A stretch of 64,000 nucleotides of DNA. Origin: Aporrectodea caliginosa (Eukaryota; Annelida; Clitellata; Crassiclitellata; Lumbricidae). The stretch spans positions 161,330 through 225,329 of the forward strand of contig JACEVL010000051.1 of assembly GCA_020284085.1 (NCBI GenBank), in the 5' to 3' direction. The notes beneath the pieces are model-generated. The model was not told where the DNA came from. It searched no databases and saw only the letters and a list, made by a program, of their open reading frames with translations. Below, piece after piece: positions 21,102 to 31,826 of this stretch (positions within the stretch are counted from its first letter, which is position 1; every line of letters starts with the position of its first letter). The position numbers were made by a program, and so were the translations under genes.

Positions 21102-21896
21102 ATGGATCGAGTGAATTGTAACCTTTGTGTTACGAAATTTCGGGGTCTTCATGCCCAGGCATCGTTACGTAAACATTACAAAACGGTTCACAAGCTTAAG
21201 GTAAGACGTGTCTATTATGCGTCTGGCACAGCCGTCGAACCATCCTTCGATCAAGCCGGTCCTAGCGCGGCCTCCGCATCCAAAGCAGACGTTGAACCCC
21301 TACCCACTGAGCCCGTAGCCTCAGGAAATGAAACCGGTTTCATAGAGAACAGCGGAATGTTTGCTACAGCAGAGATACCGGGGGAGACTGTTACAGCGGA
21401 GGCAACTGTCACATCCAGCGAGAAAACCGAAGAGGAAAACAAACCATTGTTGGAAACCCTTAGCAGCCCTTCAGATGAGTGGAATATGTTGTTTGACGAT
21501 CCATTCTGGGGTGAGAATCTTGGTTTAGACTCGGACATGGACCTATCTTGTTTCCTTCAAGATCCCGCGTCCGTAGAGAATCTCTACTCCACTTTGGGAA
21601 TCTCCGATCCTCCTGTCGGTTCGCTATGCGATCGGGATAGTACTCCTGGTCGAGCCGCCGGAATCCTTACTTCCCTGGTGGAACTGACTGAAGCAATGGC
21701 TGTGGTAACTTCCGAGGACGCTTTTGTAGAATTCATGCAAGGGAGACTTCCGGAGTGTCCGGTTTGGGCTTTCCAAGCAGCATACCGCGGTTGTTATATG
21801 TCGCATAGGTCACAAGAGGGAAACGCACAGTGGTACTTCCCTTTGGGTGATGATCCTGTAAGACCAACTGAGGAGGATGTGATTGTTTTGGATTAG
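21102..21896 (+). CDS. third ORF of the LTR element: C2H2-like finger plus acidic region, function unknown
   Basis: 264 codons starting at an ATG, 376 bases after the gag-pol stop and 243 bases before the 3' LTR, which is the env position. The N-terminus carries C6-x2-C9-x15-H25-x4-H30 followed by a basic patch (KLKVRR), like a C2H2-type nucleic-acid-binding finger. Residues about 45-120 are low-complexity, polar and acidic. Residues about 122-170 are acidic with aromatic and leucine side chains (DEWNMLFDDPFW, DSDMDLSCFLQD), resembling transcription activation domains. The last 75 residues look folded and are unrecognised (LTEAMAV, CPVWAFQAAYRGCYM). There is no signal peptide or membrane segment, so it is not an envelope protein. 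A regulator of the element's own LTR is my inference. Confidence 0.7.
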   Translation: MDRVNCNLCVTKFRGLHAQASLRKHYKTVHKLKVRRVYYASGTAVEPSFDQAGPSAASASKADVEPLPTEPVASGNETGFIENSGMFATAEIPGETVTAEATVTSSEKTEEENKPLLETLSSPSDEWNMLFDDPFWGENLGLDSDMDLSCFLQDPASVENLYSTLGISDPPVGSLCDRDSTPGRAAGILTSLVELTEAMAVVTSEDAFVEFMQGRLPECPVWAFQAAYRGCYMSHRSQEGNAQWYFPLGDDPVRPTEEDVIVLD

Positions 21897-22031
21897 ATAA
21901 TCGCCCCTGAAATCTTAGAATAAGCCAAAAGCATTGGGTTAGATTATCGCCAGAGGACCTTTAGAATAAGTGTGAGACTTTGATAAAAGCAAAGCGATGC
22001 ACTAGTTTTTTGGATTACTTAGCATAAGTTT

Positions 22032-22056
22032 AAAAAAAAAAAAAAAAAAAAAAAAA
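22032..22056 (+). repeat. A25 homopolymer inside the element
   Basis: 25 consecutive A residues between the third ORF and the 3' LTR. It may be a retained poly(A) stretch from template switching, or simple slippage. Confidence 0.9.
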
Positions 22057-22139
22057 TTATAGTGGCTAAGATGAATATTAAGCAACCCTGTGAAGTAAGA
22101 GAAAAAGGGGACTTTTCTTTTTTTGTAGTGACCGGAGGA

Positions 22140-23273
22140 TGTAGCGAAAATGCGGGCAGAGAACCGCCTTTAAGTTAAGGGGGAGAATTTACCTCTGTTT
22201 TAAGTTGCCAGGATTATTTGGTTTGGCTCAAAATTAGCCGGTATGGTTTAAAAATAGATAGCCTGGCCTGAAAGGAGTTAAGCTAATTTAAATATTGATG
22301 CTCCGCTCAGAATTAGCTGGCCTGACTCAAATCTAGATGGCCCAACTAAGATATAGACGGCCCAACTCAAAATTGGGTGGCCCATCTCAAAATGAGTTAG
22401 CCCAACTTAGAATTAGCTGGCTCATCTCCGAATGAGTTGACCCACTTCGGATTCAGTCCACTGGCTATAAAAGGCGAAGGAAGGCGTCAGGATCGTCGTC
22501 TTCGTGGTCTTCGTCGTCGGAGGAGATTGGCCGTCATCAGGAGCTGAGCTTTGTCGTCTTCGTCGTCTATGGTCGCCACAGAAAACACGCCAACCATCGG
22601 AAAGAAGGAAACGCCGCCGTCGCCCTTCCTGTTCCGAAGCATACAAGGACCCGTCGCTGAACGCCGGAGAAAGACAACAGACGAGTTAAGTCGCAGACGT
22701 CGACGGATGGCTGGGGGACCGATTGCCCCTGCCTCCGTAACCAGTGAGCTTTGGGACTCGCAGTGAAAGCAACTTTACGCACCGAACTGTGAAGCTCGGT
22801 TAAGGACGCCGCCGGGGCCTGACGGACTCGAGCCCCGTTATTCTGACTCTGTGGATATTCAGCGAAACCTTGTACATTGTGCCACCAATCTGGACGATTC
22901 AGACACGGATCAACTGCGATATTTCTGGGGTGGACATACTGTCATTCTCTGAACGAGTTGGGGGTTCTTTCTTTCAGGGCCACACGAACTCTGAACTCCA
23001 TTGCATCGGCGCTGACGGTCCAGGACGTGGACACCTCCGAACGTCTCCGCTCTTTGGACAGACTTTGTAAGCGATCAGGACTTGAATCAGTTCGGCTGAG
23101 GTCAAGCGAGAGTTTTCTTTTGTGCCAGAATAAAAGATTGAATCATATTCGTCTCCTGTCATACTCCGGGAGCCTTACCCGCGGAAATTTAAGAAGCACC
23201 TCCGAAGCTTGGGGAAACCATCGGTATCCTGGTCCTGGTCATTAGAGTTCGATTCCCCCCCGCTTTCGCGACA
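22140..23273 (+). repeat. 3' LTR
   Basis: 1134 bases, nearly identical to 16743-17874. The two-base length difference comes from one extra G (near 22975) and one extra C (near 23262). The preceding GACCGGAGGA is a weak polypurine tract. Confidence 0.95.
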
Positions 23274-23278
23274 GTATG

Positions 23279-23930
23279 TTCAAGAACGTACGTGTAGGCA
23301 TATGCGTCTGCTCTTTTCCGTTCAATTCTCTTAAACCCTTGTCACGTCCATGCAGTTTATTCATAATAATAAAGTCACATTTTTCACAAATCTAGATGGT
23401 TTAGGTACTTTTATATCGAAATCATCGAAAAAAAAAATTTGAGGTAAATTAAAGCCCAAAATGTACTCCATTTGGCATCATATGCTAAAAATTGCGTTGG
23501 CTTCTGGGGCTCCGCCCCAGACCCCGATAGGGGAACTTACGACGCTCCCCATACCCCTAGTCGTTAGGGGCTTCTTGCCTTCGGCAATCGCAGCTTCGCG
23601 CCTTCGGCGCTCGCAAATCCCCCCACTCAGACATTCTAGTAGGTCCCCCCAGGCCCCAACTTCTGGACCGTGGTTGCGCCCCTGCACTCAAGACAACTGA
23701 CACCGCAACTGATTACAACGAGTTCAATAGAATGATAAAGATAGTTTATAAGACATTTAGCTAAGGTTCAAGAGATGGAACTATAATTATTTATTGAATG
23801 GTAGAGTTTGTCAAAGACTCAAATTATTGGCATCAATTTCCGGTATAGAAATGAATGCTACGACACCGATATAATTATTACCACTCATTAATTAAATAGC
23901 CGCGTCTATTGACTTCTTTAACATCAATAA
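23279..23930. other. no gene; short GC-rich repeat-like segment
   Basis: AT-rich apart from about 23505-23690, which is GC-rich with local inversions (GGGGCTCCGCCCC, CTTCGGCAATCGCAGCTTCG). It looks like part of a dispersed repeat. I see no coding region. Confidence 0.4.
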
Positions 23931-24115
23931 CAAGACAGTACAATAACAATACATTACAATAACAATAGAAAGACAGTAACAACAACAAGACAGTACAATA
24001 ACAATACATTACAATAACAATAGAAAGACAGTAACAACAACAAGACAGTACAATAACAATACATTACAATAACAATAGAAAGACAGTAACAACAACAAGA
24101 CAGTACAATAACAAT
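23931..24115. repeat. 55-bp minisatellite, about 3.4 copies
   Basis: CAAGACAGTACAATAACAAT recurs at 23931, 23986, 24041 and 24096, an exact 55-bp period with almost no divergence. Confidence 0.95.
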
Positions 24116-25402
<1,287 letters not shown>

Positions 25403-25419
25403 TGAAAACTTCATGACTG

Positions 25420-26035
25420 GCCTTGCAACCATCAATTCTTCCATACATGCTCGCTTACGTCTGCTGCCAAACTTACTCTAGTGCATTCCTTCATCACAGC
25501 TCGTCTTGACTATTGCTCATCGCTCTACTTTGGCCTCCCATCTAGCCGCATAGCATGCTTGGACCGAGTCTTGCGCTCTGCAGCGCGACTCATTGGGCAA
25601 ATTCCAAAGTATGGACACGTCTCCAGCTACATGCTGGAGGTCCTCCACTGGCTCCCTGTCTGCCAGCGCATCGAGTACAGAGTAGCTGCCTTGGTTTTGC
25701 GCTGTCTCCAGGGCCTCGCCCCAACTTACCTCCGTGAGCTCTGCTGTTTGATTTCGGTTGTCCCAGGGCGTCGCCTCCTACGCTCCGCAGAAAAAGGAGT
25801 TCTTATGGTTCCTTTTGCTCGTACTGCAACAATGCAGAACCGAGCTTTTTCTGTGGCAGGCCCAATGATTTGGAATGGTCTTCCTCTAGAGCTGCGTCTA
25901 CACCCTGGGAGTCTGCCTGAAACTTTCCTTACTAAACTAAAAACTGTTCTTTTTGGGCGCGTTGGAGTCGGGAGCGCCTCTGAGTAGTTTCCTTGAAGGG
26001 GCGCTATATAAATTCCCGAATGAATGAATGAATGT
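25420..26035 (+). mobile_element. LINE 3' end (CR1/L2-like), 5' truncated
   Basis: One clean frame (25481-25987) encodes the C-terminal part of a LINE reverse transcriptase: ARLDYCSSLYFGLPSS, VLRSAARLIGQIPK, VLHWLPVCQRIEYR, LQGLAPTYLREL, RAFSVAGPMIWNGLPLELR. A short 3' UTR (GGGGCGCTATATAAATTCCC) and a (GAAT)n tail to about 26035 follow. The polymerase palm is absent. The preceding bases back to about 25420 are probably also LINE. Confidence 0.85.
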
Positions 26036-26039
26036 GCTT

Positions 26040-26934
26040 CTATTAGTATCTGTGAAAATTTTAAAACCAGAAACAGTTAAAATCTTAAGATTTGCCAAAA
26101 AAGCTTCCCATCCATTTTTCACATCTGACTTATTGGTATCATTCCCACATTTTCTTCTTGACTTATTTGCATAAGCAAAGCCAAAAATGGAGGCAAGATA
26201 ATTCCTTAATTTATCTCTCCTTTGCTAGTTGGTATCTTTCGTTCATATTTCTCAATACTTTTCATTCTTATAGTTCCATTTCGTTTTTAACCTTTCCTCT
26301 GTGAATCTTTTATTAATACCTTTCCACATTTTCAAAGCAGAAACCTAGTAAAATCGTAACAGACAACAAACACGTGCGATTCACAGTTTCCAAAAATTCC
26401 AAATACAATTACTATCAAAACATAATTTAGCCAAACATTTACAGTACGGAGCACCTACTTATTGCATCATATTAAAAGTAGTACATGTATTATGACAGTC
26501 AGACAAATGGATTAACCTCAACACAACATAATTTCAGAGTAATACTCGAGTAGCATCTTAGGAAGCAATCTGTCAATTGGTCTCACAAACTTTATCCTAG
26601 GTACTGTTTTCTAGTAGACTATAATCTCTAAACAAACTACAATTCCCAGAAGAACAAAGGGATTAGGACTTAGAAGAGCAGAGTTGGCATATTGTCGAGT
26701 AATTTCACCTCATCAGTCAACACAAGGCTTAGATGTTGCTTAATTCTTCAAGCATGGCCTTGCTTCATATGCCTGGAGATACAAGTAAAGTAATTATCAT
26801 CATCAGCTCATTGTCCTTCCTTGCCTGTATTCCATCAGTGATTGAAACCATTGTTACCATTCATGCTTTTGTGGCATCAGGTCAAGGGTGCCTACTCAGA
26901 GACACTCTTCACCAACAATGCAAAAATGTGATAT
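26040..26934. other. no feature recognised
   Basis: AT-rich, no supported gene or repeat. A 74-codon frame at 26733-26957 runs into the MITE end and is unlikely to be real. Confidence 0.45.
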
Positions 26935-27665
26935 GGGGCCGTTCACATATTATATAACGCTCAAGGGGTAGGTGGGTGGGTTCCTGTTTTGTTAGCGTTA
27001 TAGGTTTATGGTGGGTGGGTAGGTTCAAGGTTTCGTTATATAACAAACTTTTTCAGCTTATGCTATTTTGCTTGTTTGTCTGACCATTGGACTTTCACTG
27101 TAATATTTTAATAAATATTCTTCATTACTAATTGTGTTTTAGTTACTTACTCACTCAGTGCTTTGCATAATATGGGATGTGGCTAGCTGGTAGGTAGCAG
27201 CGCTCTATTTCAAACTATTCGAGGGTGGCCATATTGTTCATTTAGGTCGCATTCTCAATCAAGAAATCAAGAAATTTCGTTTAATATTCAAAGTATCACA
27301 CTGACAGGTCGCAACTTGTGACAAGTATAAGGTAACAAAATTGTCTTTAATAGCTCTGAGAGTTAGCCATGAATTAATTGGTTATTATACCATTGACTCA
27401 GTTCTGACAGCTACAAGTTGAAAATAAGATAATTAGAATAGTGGTGTTGTAAGTTACGGCAGCTTAAATGAGGTGATGTATGAGCGAATGAGGTGATAAA
27501 TGAGTGATGTGATGAATGATTTATAAGTAGGGGTAGGGGGGTAGGAAGCATATCTGTTATATAATATAGGGGTGGGGGTCACAGCTGCTGTTATGTAACG
27601 TTATTAGGGGTGGGGGTAGGCAAAAAATTGAGATTTTTTGCGTTATATAATATGTGAACGGCCCC
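26935..27665. mobile_element. MITE with perfect 26-bp terminal inverted repeats
   Basis: The ends at 26935-26960 and 27640-27665 are exact reverse complements over 26 bases (outer end GGGGCCGTTCACATATTATA). Both subterminal regions carry GGGGTAGGTGGG- or GGGGTGGGGGTA-type G-rich tracts. TAT flanks both sides (26932-26934 and 27666-27668), compatible with a 3-bp target duplication. No transposase. Superfamily not assigned; a TAT duplication would fit PIF/Harbinger. It lies about 250 bases beyond the POFUT2 stop codon, so it may be in that gene's 3' UTR. Confidence 0.88.
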
Positions 27666-27916
27666 TATGATTATAATCATCAGTTGTCCTCAGAAGGTTT
27701 CAGGATATTTCAGCTGAGGTAGAAACATGACAACTCAACTGCTGGACATCTTTTCCTAATTCAGTAACAAGGTCAGTGACAAGGAAGTCAGTGAGAAGTG
27801 GGTATCATTGGTCATTTGTGACTATCGGTCAGTTGTGTTGGTCAGTTCCATTGATCATTGAAGACAGGCTGGACATTGCCACAATGTCCAGCTGGTCAAC
27901 TATCTGCAAAATCAAT

Positions 27917-30900
27917 CTATTCATAGACAGCAACCCATTTGGATGGCTGATCACAGTCCAGCTGGTTATCTGGACAGAAACAGTTAAAAGTCGTTTCTGA
28001 AGCGAAACCAAGTATTTCACGTTCTTCGTGAATCCGATATGAAAACGTGGAGATTGCTGTACCAATGAAATACCTGCAAACAAATATAATAATATTCTTT
28101 TTTATTAATTCAAACTGACAAGTATGCAGTATGATTACAAGTAATAGCATAAATGGATGATAACAAGTTATTGCTGAATTTGACTGTATGGCAGCTATGC
28201 AAGGCACCCATCTTTCGTACTGCTCACTTTTCCAACACCACCTAGCCAAAGACAAGCCGAGTTAACCTTGGGGAGGGTAGTGGGTATCGATCCCGCTTCC
28301 TCCTTGATGTTCTCCTTTTCACACCAGTGTTGTTACCATTCATCTATTGCCCCCCCCCTCCAAAAATAAAAAAAGAATGTACATTTGGAAACATCCTTAA
28401 TTACTGAATTGTCCTATAAGGCAGAATAAGCCAATAAAAACTAAATCTAAAATAGATCATCACTAGCACCTACCAGTGAATACAAAACTTGCTTCCTTTT
28501 GCCCCACCTATGACACATCAAACAAGAATAAAGACCACAAAATCCACAATGATGGAAAAGAAAGTCAAATCGTTGAAATGTATGGACCTGACGCGATGTC
28601 CTTAGAGAAGTACCTGGCATGACAGCAAATCCACTGATCTATGATTGCCACTCCTCCATCCTTGTACTTGGCCAGAACCTCATCTGATGGAATGTAGCGA
28701 TGGACCGCATATGATGCCAAATGTTGCTGAAGTTCCTCAAATTCTGTAATACCAAAACCATCAAAGTACTAGAAACAATCTTAAGTTTTGGTTACTTAAG
28801 ATGCAAAATACCATTAGGAAATAACAAATAAGCAAAATGTCATTAGTATATCAAAAGAAGAGACAAAATTCCATTAGCATATAACAAACTTGGAAATAAG
28901 CATTTTCTAACAGAAAAGAGCCGAGCGGTATTCCACAAAGGACTTCTGCAAAAGGACATTATACACAGAAGCCCTCCCTCCTACATTTGGAATTACCCAT
29001 TAGGTCTTTAGGTGGAAATTATGTAGCAGAAAAGCAAAGTACAAAGATACAACAAACAGAAGATGTGAAGAAAAGCAGATAGGCAACTGTTGCTGATGAA
29101 ATAAGCTTTTTTCCAATACTATAATGGGTCTTTAGACCCATTAAAGACCCATGGGTCTTTAGACCCATACTCAGTTAGCACAAAAATCACAGGACTATTA
29201 AATGTGACTTTCTAACAGTCAACAAATGGAAGGGGCAACCAAAGGCAGTAACCATTATCTTATATGCATCTCACTTTGCTGTTGTCACAATCCTCAGATG
29301 GATGAGTCTGATTTTTTAAAATCAATGTTCTCATTAATATGAATGCTCATCACCAGGAAGCTTCTCTAGATCTGCAAACATCACTCATCGCCTATGTCAT
29401 GAAGATGCTTTGCAAAACGCATGCTACGTCTCGCCTACAGATAGTCCCCTTCACCTCTTGCATAATAAATGAAAGCACGAAAGACTGTTGACCACAGAAG
29501 ATAGACGTATTGCAGTTTTGAAACCCTATTTTCATTTTTTGGTATTTCACAATTACTCAAATGTCCACTCATAACTTATAAGTTTTCAAAGACTTTCCTA
29601 ACTAACATGAAATGATTCACACTGCTGGCCGCTTCAGGAGTAAATTATGTAGCAGAAAAGCAAAGTACAAAGACACAACAAAGAGAAGATATTAAGAAAA
29701 GAAGATAGGCAACTGTTGCTGATGAAGTAAGCATTTTCCCAGATACTAGCCTTCATCTGGTGCGTCAGTAGCTACAAACACAGCCGTCAGGTTGTGCCTG
29801 AGAAGTGCCTTCTCGATCTGTTCAGCCGCTCCTTTCAGACTTGGTATTTCCTCTTTGTGGCTGTAGAGAAAATCTCTGCGTCGAAGATGAACTGCTACGT
29901 ATGGACCACCAATCGCAATTCCATGTTTCCTCTTAACAAAAGCATATACACACACATAACTGCCTTTAGTCTTACCCTCTTGCTCTTCATGCTATAGATT
30001 TTACCATAAATTCATTTGCAATTTAACAATCTTTCATTAAAAGTCCTTGATTAAGGAGTCCAGCAGTTTGCTACAACAGTTACAGCTTGGGCTAAAAAGA
30101 GATCGGTTTAGATCCTGCTTAGATTCATTAGCTTACAATAATCTAAATAAAGATGAGAAACTGAGCTAAAAGAATGCATAAGGAATGCAGGTAGTTGTAT
30201 AAAACACTCTTAGACAATTAAGTCAGAAGAGGTACTGAAGAACAGTTCACAATGCGAGTTACGAATGAATCTGAATTTCTGTAGTCACCAGAAGATAAGG
30301 TCAACAAATACCTTCATTTTTCGCCAGTTATCGTTAAGAGCAGTTTTGTCTTCTGCATCGGTCGAGTGAAGGAAAGTCTTGCGAAACTCATCGCCTATGT
30401 CACGAAGATGCTTTGCAAAACGCATGCTACGTCTCGCCTACACAAACATCAAAGGAATTCAGTTTCACGTCCTTAATTCAAATGAGACGAGATTCACATC
30501 AAAAGACAGCTGACCACGATGATAAATCGCAAAGAAAATTATGTTGAACTAGATGATGAAGAAGGTGGTTATAAGCACAACAATCATGTTTTTAGTTCAT
30601 AAATTATTCATGGCAATGAGAATGATGATCATAAACAAGATAATAATAATGATGGTGATGATGACATTTTGCAAGGCCTGTGAAAAGAAGATGAAGAAGC
30701 TGGTGGTGGTAGTGATGACAGTGAAAATTGTGATGGACATGTTATAAAGCTGGTGGTTATCGTGATGAAGAAGCTTGTTGGTGGTGGCAATGATGATCAA
30801 CGTTTTACAAGGCTGATGACGATGATAGTGGACATGTTGGTGGTGTTGATGATGATTATTATAGTGGTGATGACAATGAGGATGATCATAATAACGATAG

Positions 30901-31795
30901 AAGCATCACCGTCCAGTATTCCCGACTCCATTCAGAATACGACCCGTGAATGAGTGTCTCAGCTCGAACCAAAAACACAGATCTATCAACAAAACAGATT
31001 TATAGAGTCAGCAATAACTATTCTATTTATTAAGGAAATTTATATAGCACCACTCAAGGAAACTAATCAGAAGCATAAATGAAGCATAAACAAGATCGTT
31101 CCAGTCACATAAGGTAACAAAAACAGGCAATCAAAACAGCCCAAAACACAGTAAATCTGTGCATGGTGAAATGAAAACTAATTCCACTACACAGACTTAA
31201 CAAACAGACCAAACATGCCAGAATTATCAATTAACTCTGCATCTCAATAAAATAATACGTCAAAATGACAGCAGCAAACATGGCTGCCAACATGTGCTGA
31301 ATTACCCTCTGCTTTCCAACATGTTTTCTAATGCCTTTAATTAGTTGATGGCTATATGACATCAGTGACAACACATTAAAGCAGGAAAAGCAATCCCTCA
31401 AACACAGCATATTGTAAGCGAAATAACAATTCATAAGTTTTCATTATGAGGAAGACAAATCATTTGAAATAATACACTTTCTTTTAATTGTTACTCCGTG
31501 GCTTCATCTAGTGCATAACTGTGATAGATAAAGACAAGGAGTCATTTGGCAGTAAACGCAAATAAACAATATTTGAGATTTTAAATGGTATGCATGATCA
31601 GTCATAAGTTATTTCCTACTACCTAGCATCTGTTTTCTCAAGAAGGAATGGCTTGAGATATGTTGACTGTGCCTGCACTGAGAGGCACTTGAAACTCCTA
31701 GCAGTAACGTCTGGAAAATCCCAGAACCACCAAAGCCATAAGCCATCAACATCCTACCAAAGCAAAGCATGTAGTAATGATTACTGAAGTAGGCA

Positions 31796-31826
<31 letters not shown>

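Larger units (their letters stand above)
16743..23273 (+). mobile_element. complete LTR retrotransposon, pol-deleted, with an extra zinc-finger ORF
   Basis: Two long direct repeats (16743-17874 and 22140-23273) enclose a primer-binding site, a gag-protease-integrase-tail frame, a third ORF and a purine stretch just before the 3' LTR (GGAGGA). The LTRs begin TGTAGCG and end CGCGACA. By eye they differ by one substitution (near 16886) and two single-base indels in G and C runs, so insertion was recent. GTATG occurs at 16737-16741 and at 23274-23278, a possible 5-bp target duplication, but it leaves one extra A before the left TG. The flanks are also not clearly contiguous host sequence, so the duplication is uncertain. 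Confidence 0.93.

Noticed and set aside
21102..21896. Envelope gene for the third ORF of the LTR element
   Set aside because: No signal peptide, membrane segment or furin-type site. A zinc finger at the N-terminus argues against a surface glycoprotein.
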